Notes under the pieces: model-generated
Seen by the model: only the letters and a program-made list of their open reading frames with translations
What the model was told of the DNA's origin: nothing
Databases searched by the model: none
Made by a program: the position numbers and the translations under genes
Shown here: positions 1 to 11,500 of the stretch, piece by piece
How positions within the stretch are numbered: position 1 is the first letter of the stretch
Layout of the letters: each line of letters starts with the position of its first letter
Origin: Oikopleura dioica
Taxonomy: Eukaryota; Chordata; Appendicularia; Copelata; Oikopleuridae
Assembly: GCA_907165135.1 (NCBI GenBank)
Contig: OU015569.1
Coordinates: 8,246,501-8,310,500 of the forward strand
DNA: 64,000 nucleotides
Reading direction: 5' to 3'

Positions 1-492
1 ATGTCAGCGAATAAATTGAAATCGAGATTGCGCAGAACATTGCACCACCAAGTGTCTGCCTCAAGAGTGCATTACTCTCTTCTCTTCCTATGGCGCTTTC
101 TTATCAATCTTGTTAATTATCTTCTTGCTATAGTTCTGTACCTTGTCGGCTTACGCTTCCCCTAGTCTCGAGTCTCTGAAGGACAAGTCCCTTAAGATAT
201 ATGAAACCAACAAAGGAATATAAATGATTCCGATGAGCAAGTCAGCAGCAGAAGTAGAAAGCTTGAAGTTATAGACGTAGTTTTTGCGCATCCTCCTAGA
301 GCTCATGTAGATATAAAGAATAAGTCCATTGACGAATAAAATTGCAAGTGCCAGCAACGATAATAAAGCCAAAATAACAATGACAGTCGTCTTTGCTTCT
401 GTAGTTAGGCACTGCTGGAAAGCGTTGAATTCTTTCGTAACTGAGCTATCGAAAATACAGTCTTGTAGATCGTTGAAAGGGATAAAATCCAT
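1..492 (-). CDS. Class A (rhodopsin-like) GPCR, 5' part, gene continues off the left edge
   Basis: Two exons are visible on the minus strand: 492..155 and 59..1, joined across a 95-nt GT-AG intron (154..60) that keeps phase. Exon 1 starts at the ATG at 492 and gives a short extracellular N-terminus of about 35 residues, TM1 with the conserved Asn (FVNGLILYIYM), the first loop RRMRKN, and TM2 with the LSxxAD-type motif (LSTSAADLLIGIIYIPLL). Exon 2 begins in the first extracellular loop and reads into a Cys-containing hydrophobic stretch (GGAMFCAISISIYSLT) expected for TM3. TM4-TM7 lie outside the window, so the ligand class cannot be judged. Rhodopsin-like family membership follows from the TM1 Asn and TM2 Asp and is fairly secure; a more exact name is not possible. 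Confidence 0.75.
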
Positions 493-1429
493 ACTTCATC
501 GAGTAACTTTGTTGTTTTCAGAAGTATAAATGTTTTTGAATAATTACTATTCCTGTAGTAATAAAAATCCAAGCTAAGATTCTCGAATTTACTTGCGCTT
601 AACGTATTGCTTTTGTAGTTTCACAATGAAATGACCTTTTTGCGTAAGATTTAGCTTGAAACATTCCAAAAATCATTCTCACACCCGTCGATCACGTTTG
701 AATTAAAGCCTCCATCGCATATTCTGCTGTAAATGTGATCGCGCAGCGGGGTAGTAGCGTATGTTCGAGCAGTACACTCACTTTTGAAGGCGTCAGTTGG
801 ACAGTCAGGGAGTTCCCGTAGTAGAAGCAAGTACCAGCTTACTGGCTCAACGTACTGGAGCCGACTAAACGCAACTACGATAATCGTTTACCATGAATTG
901 AATTTAACCTAAACGCGTCCGGCAAATCCGCACAAGTGCAATTAAAACAGCTCACTCGACCTTCTTCTCTCAGAATCTCCCAGTCCAACTCAGTCCATCC
1001 CGGGTAAAAAATCTCCTCAGAAATCATAAAGATATATTATTCTAAGACGAGCAATTCAAAAGATGACGCCCATTGTTGAGAAGATTTAACCTCATTTACG
1101 CAGTTGAACCATAACGACCGGATGCTCAAACGCATCAATCATCGTTGTGTTTTTATGAATCCTGATTGCAATTAATTGAATTTTATTTGTTCAGTTCGCA
1201 ATGGTAGCAGTAAATATTGTGTTAGACAGAAAAGAGTTGTTAAAGGGTCTTCGAATGTATCAGGCTCGAGTGTACTCGATACTTATTCCTCGGACTTTTG
1301 GCACGTTAGTGAAATTGTTGAGGCGATTTGATAGGCGTCACAGAAAAAAAGAAGAAGAGAACAAATTGCATCAGAAAACGTTTTGTTAAATCATTGAGCC
1401 CATGTGTAGTAATACTCATATCAAATATT
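493..1429. other. Intergenic stretch between the GPCR 5' end and the carbonic anhydrase 3' end
   Basis: No gene is supported here. It should contain the GPCR promoter (minus strand, reading left) and the 3' flank of the carbonic anhydrase gene. A 62-codon plus-strand frame starting with ATG at 1201 is basic (ends RRFDRRHRKKEEENKLHQ) but has no recognisable domain and no clear splice partners. Confidence 0.4.
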
Positions 1430-2658
1430 TTAAAGCGAATGCAGCAAAATTAATGTGGCAATAGAAGCTGCACAACTGTAAATTGCAGCTGAGGAACCCT
1501 CTGGCTCGGGCTCTGCGTCAGAGTCCTTATCTTCCTCCGCGTCCTTCTCAGAATCAGTTTCAGGCTCAGGTTCTGGCTCCGCCGCCGGGTCGTTTTCATC
1601 GGCGTGGTCGTGTCCTTCTGGGTGATTGCCATGATCGTGCTCATCCATCATTGTTTTGGAATAATGAGTGATTTTGCGTTCATTTAATGGCTGCAGCGCT
1701 CGGAAGTTATTTTCTAGGGTTTTCCCTTCAGCGTCCTTGTGTTTATTATTAAATAAAGAAATATAGATTGACTAGAAGTCCCTCGGAGAGTAATAAATAT
1801 CAGATCTTTGATATAAGGCTATATAGGAACCTTTGTGAATCGATTCATAAACTCCATCGTACTTTTGGTTATTTTAATCGGCTCGTTAAAGACCGTCCAT
1901 ACAACTGCTTCATTGCATGTCGGTGTGGTCAAGCTTCCCTCATATCTTTGCCGAAAATTAGCTCAGTTAGAAATCTCGAATAATACCTGTAAAAGTCTTT
2001 TAGTTCAGCTGGCAATAACTTGTCCATTGAAAAATCACTAATTTCTTTTTCTGATTTTGCTTCTTCGACATTATTAGCGACGGTTTTTCTGATAAAATCA
2101 TCGAAGGGGCCTTCGTCATTTGCTTCTTCACTGTCGATAAAAAATCCAAGAACGGCGAGGCCATCATTATGAGCAAGTGCTTCTTTTAACCCTCCATACT
2201 CTGCTTTGAAATGAACAATGTGTAGTTCGGAGTAGAAACGTTTTCCGTTCAGCACGTGTTCGGAGCCACCTTCTTCTGCACTTCCCCAGTGAAGATGAAA
2301 CTGAGCGAGCATGTAATCGTTACCAAGAGCACCTCCGCTCACTTTGATACTAAACTTCTGGGTGAACATTTGTGTCGACGAGGAAAGGACTTACTCTGAT
2401 GATGAAGGGGTCATTTTGATGGTGTATCCTGAATTCATCAATGTCCAGTTGCCGGCGGCATCATAATTGACTCTTTCTAAAGGAATGTGCTTTTTATGCT
2501 CCATATCTCCAGTCAAGTCGATTGGACTTTGTTTGCTCCCAGAGCAGTCGGGAGCCTCCCAATTGGCACCTTGCTCTATAAATTTCCTTTTCAAAAGCAA
2601 GAAATTCCAACAAAATTACCAGCATAAGTCCAGGCAGCACGGCGATGCCTATTTCCAT
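1430..2658 (-). CDS. Alpha-carbonic anhydrase, secreted and probably GPI-anchored, with His/acidic tail
   Basis: Five exons join in phase: 2658..2620, 2573..2395, 2349..1987, 1945..1831 and 1735..1430, giving 333 residues. Introns are 46, 45, 41 and 95 nt. Exon 1 is a short hydrophobic leader ([13 protein letters not shown]). The catalytic domain has the zinc ligands in QFHLHWGS and SELHIVHF, the LTTP motif with the active-site Thr, and the C-terminal signature [16 protein letters not shown]. The residue expected to be the proton-shuttle His (His64 in human CA2, motif NxGH) reads Tyr (NSGY). After the domain come a His-rich segment ([16 protein letters not shown]) and a long Glu/Asp/Pro stretch, ending in a hydrophobic tail ([14 protein letters not shown]) that fits a GPI signal. 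The enzyme interconverts CO2 and bicarbonate at the cell surface. The start and the leader length are the least certain parts. Confidence 0.88.
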
Positions 2659-3512
2659 TCACTGATGCAACAGGAACTGCTAGCGACAAATATTCAAATT
2701 TCATATTCTAAAATGAGAATGGTTTCAACTAAAAGGTTATTAGTATTTTTGCAATGCAAAGCGAAATTTTATGGTATAAAGAAAAATTTTAAAATTTCGA
2801 TTTGCTTTTTTTGTCGCAGATTTTGTCGTATTTCTCTTAAAATGTGTGTTGCTGGATGAACCCTATTGTTGATCGGTAGATGAGAATATCATTTGGCGCC
2901 GCTGGCAAAGTAGTGGCTTGCATTCTGAGTGGCACAATTTTAATCAACTGGCAGTCACTCAAAGCATTCTAGCTCTCTATTCTGTGGGATGTGGGAGCTT
3001 GCTGATTTGTGATCGGCGACAGCAATAGGCGCAGTAAAGAAAACTCAAAGGTCAGCGCTCGCTTGATCAAAGGAGGAAGTAAAAAGGGATGGAGAAAATC
3101 AGGGAGAGGCTGGGCCGCAGGCAGGCCAGATCAGAGCCATTCAGTACTAGCAAGCTTGCCAGGCGTAGTGAAATCGTGTTTTGTGGTACTGAAGCCACCT
3201 ATCTTCATCAATAACACGTTAATTAGAGCTACCTGGCGAAGATAAAAACTTTTAAATTTTAAATATTTTAGTTTTAAAATTCTCGAAAGAAATACATTTT
3301 TGTTCGAAACGTAAATAACAGTAAAAAAATTCGAGAATTCTTGAATGTCGTCGAATACGTGAAATGATTGATGGTGAGGGGTGTGTGTTCCGCTCTTTGC
3401 TTCTATGTGTGTACGTTGCCTTGATTCTAGTGCCAAGGGTTCTAGTGCTAGGCTGGGAAGAGCTGTAAATTTTATGCCAAAGCTATCAACAGTCAACTAA
3501 ATCCGTCTGAGT
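2659..3512. other. Divergent upstream region between carbonic anhydrase (-) and Cys-rich kelch gene (+)
   Basis: Both flanking genes start here and point away from each other, so the roughly 850 bp should hold both promoters. I see no coding exon that I can support and no repeat. Open frames such as 3009-3245 (+) and 3131-3496 (-) show neither domain similarity nor coherent splice signals. Confidence 0.4.
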
Positions 3513-5495
3513 ATGGCACCTAGCTTAAATAAACCAATGACTTTAAAAACAATGATTCCAACGTTTATATTATTTTTTGTGAGCACAGAGGCAGCGAGTT
3601 GCAATGCACCAGGGAGGTGAACTCACTAAGAATGATTCGAGTGAATGTCCGCCTGTTTACCTTCTCAGAGGACTGAAAGTTGAGTGCGAGCAGAGATGCA
3701 TGCACAAATGGAAGACGTGTTTTACTGGGTGCCCAAAGATGGACCTTCGAAATCGACAACGCTGCCATCGAAAATGCGCAGAGACATTAGTTATCTGCAG
3801 AGATGACTGTCCTTGTAATGCGAAGTGCTCCGCAGGATGTCCTTGTGCACGGGGAACAGGGTTTAAATAACGATATTTTTCACTATTCCTAACAATCACT
3901 TACCCAAACAAGTTCAATTGCTGTGAGAAAACAGAGACTGCAGCGAGGAAATGCAAAACGTTGGCTCTATCAACTCAAGGAGTCTGTCTTTATGGATGCG
4001 ATATATTTGATAGAACTTGCTTCAAATCCTGCTACAAGCAAACAATCAGAAATATTCAAGCATGTTTTTGCCACCTACCATGTTTCCAAGGCTGTGGATG
4101 CCATAAAAAAGTTTCTACAAGACAAATATAGAGTGTCATTTTAAATTAATCATTTGTGGAATTTTGCTAAAAGTGGTGCAGAAAGTACAAAAAACGCCGC
4201 TTGAGCACAGAAACCGAACCAGCTAAACAGTCTCACGTGCAAAATCATCTGTCAACTTCAGTCTCGACGACTGTTCATACTTCAATAATTATGTCAAAGA
4301 AAACAACGACGATCTCAACGACTTCAACAACAACTCATGTGGTGGAGACTATTCCTACAAATTTTACTCCCTCAAGAACGACATTTCTACATGAGTCGCT
4401 AAATAATTACAACATCTCTGTCGATAGTATCTTTGTGGATGCGATTCTAGTCATTTCTTCCTCTAACGCATTTTTGTATCGATGGATGGAGAGCAATGAA
4501 GTTGGCGGTGAAAGGATAGGAATATTTTCTATTTGAAATCCATTCCAGAGAAATTATTTAGATATCCTTCCTAAGTGTAGACCAGTTGAAGATTTCTTCT
4601 GATGGTTACAACCAGTATGGATCGTGTTCTGCCATTTACAAAGGACATGCTTTGTTCTTCGGTGGACAAGGGCGTCTCGCACGTTCAATTCACCTCTTAA
4701 CCGGTTGTTCTATAATTCCGATATCTGGAGAACTGCCCATACCGATGAGTTTTCATTCTTGCTCAGTAAGCTTCGACGCTGTTTACCTGTGCGGTGCATG
4801 GGAAGATAGGAGAGCTTGCTACATCTTTGACGATGATAGAATTAGAGCGATTCAAGGCACTAAAAGTGGGCATACACTTGCGGCTATGGTCACTTACAGA
4901 ATGTACCCTGTTATTATCGCTGGCCAAGACGTGTACGACGAATATACAAACAAAGTAGAGGTAGATTTGGATATTCTCCCTTCGAGGATATAAAAGCGCT
5001 AAGGTTTATGGAGGGTATGAATGGAATTACGGAGCAGACCTACCAACAAACTTACGTTTTCATTCTGCTATTGCTATCCACGAGAAAATATTCGTTTTTG
5101 GAGGCTACTTTTATGGAATCAAGGTGCTCGTCTAATTCATTAGCCCTTGATGGTTATTTTTCAGGACTTCGTCATCGAGTATGACGGATACAGATGGCGA
5201 CGCAGATCAAGTTTAGTCGAACCACGTTATGACCATTCTGTATGTTTTCAATTGTAGCAGCAATCACAATTTTTCAGAGCGTTCGAATCGGATCAAGAAT
5301 CTTTCACGTTGGATCGTCACGAACAAACATGCCTATTGAAAGCTGGGATGCAATTTCAGATGAGCGAAAAGATAGTTCCAGTTATTTGTACGGTGTCAAG
5401 CGACCATTTCTTCTGCCTGTCAAATTCTCAGGTATGCTCCGTAGATTATTTCAAGTTTGATTGTCTTCCTTTTAGACTTTGGCTCCTGCTTCTAA
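3513..5495 (+). CDS. Secreted Cys-rich, Ser/Thr-rich, kelch-like protein
   Basis: Exon 1 (3513..3616) starts at an ATG and encodes a leader with a hydrophobic core (MIPTFILFFVSTEAASC). Exon 2 starts at 3669 after a 52-nt intron. The protein then has two Cys-rich blocks built on C-x3-C-x6-C-x3-C spacing (CEQRCMHKWKTCFTGC; CLYGCDIFDRTCFKSC), each ending in a denser Cys run. A Ser/Thr-rich, probably O-glycosylated linker follows (from about 4174), then kelch-like blades (ALFFGG near 4650, IFVFGGYF near 5100, IFHVGS near 5300). The last exon starts at 5476 and stops with TAA at 5493-5495. No transmembrane segment was seen, so a secreted matrix-type role is inferred. The junction near 3860-3960 and some later donors are uncertain. 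The gene ends 44 bp from the convergent MAM gene. Confidence 0.68.
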
Positions 5496-5539
5496 CTCAA
5501 CAAAACAACAAAGAAAAACTCGAATGTGTATTGAAAATT

Positions 5540-8025
5540 CTAAAAGATCGGTGCTCCAGGAGAGAGTATTGACTGCATATAATCTTCGTATTCATCCTCT
5601 GACAATTTCACGTGCTTTCCAGTTCCTTTCACCATCGCGGCGAATGCAGCTTTATTCACCCATCGGTACTCGCCAGGGAAATCAATCTGGAATAAATTTC
5701 TTTCTACCATAATTGTCTTAGACTTACATCAAACATAGCTTTTCGCTGATCGTTGGTCAGCTTCAGTACTTTCCTTTCTCCCTTTTTCGTGATTTTACAC
5801 TGGTAAAGATAGGCAGAGAAAACACCGTCGCAGCAAATTTCATCTTGTTCGTTATAAACACGCTCTTTCCAGCGGGTAACGCTGCAGCAGCTTTTCCCAC
5901 CCTGGAGTAGTTGTTGATTGCAGCATCCATCGGGAAATGTTTCAAAGCTAAAACGGGTAATCGTCTGAATTTTAGATTCTAAAATGAAAGAACTACAGAC
6001 CTATATGCAACAGCTCCACAGCAAAACTCATTTCTTCGTTTTAGATCGCCGCGTTTGTATATTCTTGAGCCACAGCACTCATACTTGTTATGATTATAAA
6101 CTGTTTTCTTTTGTTCGCAACATTTAGCTCCTGGGTATCTAGCTTGCGCCTTCCCTCCGCAACAGATCTCCGATGACTTTTCTTTGGGAGCTCTTGCCGA
6201 TTTCGTTTTTGCTAGTTAAAGTCAGATGAAACCTCCCAATCTTTTTTCCCTCGCAGCATTCGAATTTTCGCTTGTTCAACACCTCGCCGGCACAGCAAAT
6301 TTGTTTTCGTTGGAAGAAGGGACGCGATTCGCAACACGAGTCTCCCGACACTTTGTGATAAGGTCGGCCTCAGTCAATAGGATTAAAATCATTAGCATAA
6401 AATGAATTTTCAGTCTTTCTCTCGCTTGAAGATTTAGATTTGAACCCTTTCCCGCAACAAATTGCTTTGTCTATATTTCTCATGTCTTTAAACTCTCCGA
6501 GTGGAACGTTTTGAATACAGGAGTCCGCGGAAAACTTAGTAACATAACCTACAAACTCTCTCGAAGATCCCAGCGGTCCGATTATTGTTTTTCCTTCTTC
6601 TTTAGTTTTATCAATAGCGGATTGAACATGAACTCGAGGGGCTGGCGTCGTAGTTCAGAGTTCAAGAACTAACTTCAAAATGGTACAGGGAGTCCCCGGT
6701 AGCCGAGTGAAACGCTTAGCGTCGGCCTATGATATCGGCCTTTGGCGTCGGCAGGTTAAGTAGTTGCACGAATTCTATTTAGATACTTATGATATTGAAC
6801 TCTGCCGTGAAAAATTCATGTCGATAAAAATCCTTCTGAGGTACTTTAATAGGTGCAGCTGGAGTTGTTCCAAGAGGACTCCAGTTCTCCATTCGCTTTT
6901 CGATTTCCTTGAGTTCTTGTTCGCTTTTCTGTCTTGGAGGAATTTCGGGGCACCTAGTAGAAAGAGTAATTCAATCTACATTCAAGATAAGAGACTCACT
7001 TGTCCGATCTCAATTGAACATCGTCAATGGCAATGTCTGGAATATATCCTCCTCCACGGCGGGCAATAAGCGCGAAAAGCACTGTTTTCCAATCCTTTTC
7101 TTTCTCCAAATCTGGTTTTATGTTTAGAGATGCATATTTCCAATCGAAACGATCGTTTGAAACATCCGTGTTCACTTGGAAGAGACTGCTCCATCCCTCT
7201 GCGTTTTTATTCTTTGGATTTTTATTGATCAAAACTTCGAATTTTGAGGGTTCTGATCCCGATCGCCCATAAATGTGATACCAAAAACTTAAGCAATAAT
7301 ACTGTCAAAAGTGAAAAAGACTGAAGCAATTTTATGAGTGAAATATTTTTCAATTTTCCTGTGAGTATATGAGATCCATTGATTCGGTGAATAGAATGTA
7401 AGAAGTATCTTTGAGAACGTCGTAATTAGCCGTCGTTATAAAACTGCCGACGACGGAGTAGTAAGTATGATCGATAGAAGGCCCAGTCGAGATAGGACTG
7501 AGATCGTTGCTTACCAAGATTTAGAAATCGCAAAATTGATCGACCAGTCAAAAAGGGAAACAAATTACGATCTGTGAATCTTATCTTTGCGAATATACCA
7601 GTTGCCTGGTTTCGTTCCATCAAGTATCCTAGTCGCCAACGAGATATCTTCTTTTATGCTATCACTGAGGACCTCTTTCGTCATCCAGCTCTCGCAGAGA
7701 CCTTTGTCAAAAGTGCAGCTCCAGCCAGTCACAACTTCCCTTTCTCTCTGTTCCGAATCCACAAATACTTTCTCCATTACACGGCTATTTGGTTTCGTTA
7801 CAGGATAGTTGATGAGAAAATGGCCCAAATCCCACATCGACTCTGGATCAAACAGGGATGCAAAACATTATTATTGCTGCTAACTTTGTTAAATTCGAGA
7901 TAGACAAGATTTGAATCCCTTCAAACAAATAGGCCGTCCGTGTCTGTACTCTGCAAGACTCCATTGCGAAACTGCGGCTTCAGACTCGCTGCTGAAACAA
8001 TTAAAAAGTAGAAGCAAGCTTTCAT
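5540..8025 (-). CDS. Secreted protein with MAM domain and galaxin-like double-Cys repeats
   Basis: The start at 8025 encodes a leader (MKACFYFLIVSAAS). A MAM domain follows: CTFDKGLCESW near 7700, YYCLSFWYHIYG near 7270, and the end motif ARRGGGYIPDIAIDD near 7040, closing with a Cys. The C-terminal half carries repeated CC pairs spaced as in galaxins: AICCGKG, SCCESRPF, QICCAGEV, FECCEGKK, EICCGGKAQ, AKCCEQKKTVYN, YECCGSR, EFCCGAVA, DGCCNQQ, SCCSVTRWKERVYN and EICCDGVF. The last two exons are 5947..5728 and 5686..5540, joined phase 0 with a perfect GTAAGT donor. Galaxins are known from coral skeleton matrix. Here the combination suggests an extracellular matrix or cuticle-like protein, which is an inference. 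Exact junctions in the middle (6360-6760, 7270-7560) were not settled. Confidence 0.72.
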
Positions 8026-8507
8026 CGTTAAATTTTTCAAATTCTAAGATGCTGGAGTAATGTGCAAACAAGCACTGATTAGCTCCGGGTCAGTGTAGCA
8101 GCAAAATATTTATTTCTTTAAAAATCATCGCTTTTCCAACATTTTGGAAACTCGAAAGGTCAACCGGTATTTTTTGTTGATCCAAACAAAGAATAATAAA
8201 ATTCAGCTTCATTTTTTTCTGCTTAATTTTATTTATTTTTCAAAACTTTCATAACCTAGTCTCGTAAGCGAAATTAAATCCGTCTTAGATTTTGCTAAAA
8301 AGGATCGAGCTTTCTCGATTCTCGATTTTAACTGTTGCGATCGTAAAATCGCCCTTCAACAGAAAAGCAACCTAGTGGCAGTAGACTTAGTCTCGCAGCT
8401 CTTTTTTCCCGCATGACTAAATTCCGCAAAAAAGAGCCATCTAGATTTTTAAACTTATGAATTATTAATATAATTAAAAGAGAAAAAAAAAAGAAAAAAA
8501 AGAAAAT
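8026..8507. promoter_or_regulatory. Divergent promoter region between the MAM/galaxin-like gene and the TRPM-like gene
   Basis: The two genes start on opposite strands about 480 bp apart. The interval is AT-rich, with A-runs near 8479-8506 just before the chosen TRPM start. No TATA-type element or repeat can be called with confidence. Confidence 0.35.
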
Positions 8508-11500
8508 ATGGAGCAGTTGCTCGAAAATACAGCTCAGCTGAGCCCCAGGCTACTGATGGAGCTTTATCTTCACCCGAAAAATATGGAAAGAACCCTGGCC
8601 CAGAGTGTGCTGGATTTTTCATGAAGAGGCCGAAATTTTAAATGAAAAATAAGTGAAGGAAGCCATAGTTCTCAGTCAAAATCAGATCTTAAAATTTTTG
8701 CGTTTTTTCAATTCAGTGAATAAAGAATTCTGAATTTCGAGTCTTCTGAAAGGGAGGATATTCAACAGAAAGTAAAAAGAAGAAGAGTTCGAAAGGAAAA
8801 CTCTGACGAGTAAGTCATATCACCGTTTTTGATATTAACGTCTTCTTTAAAAGCTACCAATCTGGAACGACTAATAAAGTCGAAAAACCATTCAAGAATC
8901 GCTTCAACAGCGAGAAAACTATTGAGGATGAGATGTTCATCGAGTTCCTTAATATTCTCGATGACAAGCTCCTCGGAACATCGGGATACTGGAACATGCG
9001 TCGCGACTGGAAGAGCAACATGACGAACTTTTCGGGCTCGATCACGAGAGACCTCGAAAGAATCGTTAAAAAACAGCTGAGACCTTATGACAACGAGTTC
9101 AAACTGTCAGCTAGTGACAAGAAAATGCATGAGTACAATTATGTCATCAGGTAAAGTTTTGTTTGTATGTAGTTTCAGCCCTGAATTGAAGGGAGCTTAT
9201 GATGTGGGCCGTCGTAAGCAATCGAAAGGAAAAGCTAGAACTGATTATCAACAAAGCAGCGAGCAAATGCTTCGACGAAAGCAAAGCTGGTCAAACCGAC
9301 GAGAGTGCCCATTTCGAACCTTTAAAGTACTATATCCAGGCCGCAGTCATGGCAAGAAAATGCATCGACCTCTGTGAGGAGGTCTGCCTCACAGGTGTTC
9401 AGGACCGATACAAGGAGCTAGCAAACGAATACGAAGATAAGTCTGTAGATTTAATAACCGAAATAGGAAGGGTAACAATACACTCGAAGATTATTTTTTA
9501 AAAAACCTAAATTCATTTTCTATCTTTTGAAACCCCCGTCAGCGAAAGAAAATGGAGAATTTGCTCTTATCGGAATCCGACAGCGTATGGCTAACTTGTC
9601 AAATCGATCGATTCTTGATTTGGCCTTTTTCGGCGACTTGAAAAAAGTCATGGCGACTGACACTGTTCAAGAACTTGTCACGAAAATTTGGTACGGAGGA
9701 ATAGAACCAGAGGGAAGATGGGGACCGCTGATTGCTGCTTGGCTGCTGCCGCCTATCGCGCCGCTAATGCTGCCTTCAGCCAACGATATTCATGTCGACT
9801 ACGATGCCCCCATTTTCTCTTGGAGCACACTCAAGAAGACCAAGAAGAACAAAACCGTATTTATTACTTACGACGATCTAAAGAAATAAGTAAAGCATTT
9901 AGAAAACGGACACTCGCGAACTAGGATACTTCAAGAAGCTAGCAATTTTCATGACAGCGCCAGTGACAACATTTTTCTATAACATTCTAATTTTCTTTGG
10001 CTTTCTGGCATTCTTCATTTGGGTCCTTATGCGAAAGTTTTGCCTACAGCCGCAGTGGCAAGAATATGTAGTTATTGTTACTTTGTTCGCCACGTGCATG
10101 GAAAGAGTCAGGAAGTTCATTGCGATGAGTGGTTGCACAGGAACGGCTTTCGGCATACACTGACAATGATTGATAGCAACTAACTACTAGTAGCTCTCAT
10201 AAAAATTTGTCTTCAAATATTGGGAATATGTTGAAATGCTATATTTACGAGGAAGCTCGTTATAACCCAAGTGGCTCGCATCAGCAGATTAATAAATAGT
10301 ACGGCGACTTTGCTCGTCAAAAATTCTAATCTGTCTTCTCTCGCAAACATGGAGCTATTAAAGAATCGTGAAAGAGCTATAATTTCTGATGGCGCGCCTT
10401 ACAAATCATATTGACACGGACATAAAAACAAAACAACCGAAAAGCCTAATGCAAGTGAGGCAAAAGATAAACGGACTTCTGAACGATGGCTACAATTGGA
10501 TATACATGATCGCACTAGCCTTCTCTATCCTCGGTGTTATCTTCCGATATATGGTCAGAAGGGCACTGTTATTCATAAAATAAAACAAATTATAGGCTTA
10601 TCAGGCCATTCCTCCGGAAGAAGCTGAGCGGCTCTTTGGTGAAAATTCAACAGCAACTGAGAGCGAGCTGTGTCCACCGGTCATTTTAAGTAATGCGATT
10701 TACGACACAAAACTGGCCGACGAAAGCTTTTTTGAAGTGAACGTTTTGGTCAAGTGGGCTCACCTCTGCTATATGATTGCTTTCTTCATGATGTTCGTCT
10801 CGGCCCTGCAATTCTATGCACTAAATAGTCTTCTTGGTAAAAGACCGTATTCAATAGCCGATTTGCAAATTTGAATATTAAGGACCTCTTACAATCGCTA
10901 TCGGAGAAATGATCAAGGACTTTATTGTCTTCTGTGGAATTTTACTGATTTTCGTTGTTCCTTTCGGAATTATTATGATGTCTTTGTTGTATCCGAACGA
11001 GACAAGAGCTTCCAAGTATGAGACAATGTTCTTCAAGCCATTCATGATGCTCTTCGGTGAAATGTTCAAATCCGAATTATCAGACTACGCCTTCGAAACT
11101 GTTGACAACTGCATCCCGAACAGCCGTATCTTTCTTACGCCAAGGGGAGCGCCCAACGCCAACGACACCGAGATATTCAATCCCGAAGGAAATAAGGTAA
11201 ATCCAAAAGTTGGCTAAAATTGATAATCGCTTCTTTAGTACTCATATCTCCAAGATAAGATAATGACAGTATCAGGAGTGGAGGAAACTCACCCACTGTA
11301 CGATGTTCCCTACTATCGTCCAAAAAATTTACTTCCAAACAACTCGCCACTCTCAGTGTACGGTCTAATTGAGCTGCAATCGCTAAGAGACAACTTCGCC
11401 GTTCGTAAAAACGGACTTATAGTTGATGTTAATCTTTTCAAAAATGAAAAGACGAAATGGATGAGGTAAACAACAACAGTCAAAAAAGTGTTGATTCGAT

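Noticed and set aside
329-529. Plus-strand open frame over the GPCR exon
   Set aside because: It is the antisense of a clear seven-helix receptor exon and has no domain.
3009-3245. Plus-strand frame in the carbonic anhydrase/kelch intergenic region
   Set aside because: No domain, no splice context and no conserved composition.
6680-6770. tRNA-like stretch (GGTAGCCGAGTG, GCGTCGGC repeats)
   Set aside because: No pairing acceptor arms and no T-arm motif; it lies in an intron of the MAM/galaxin-like gene.
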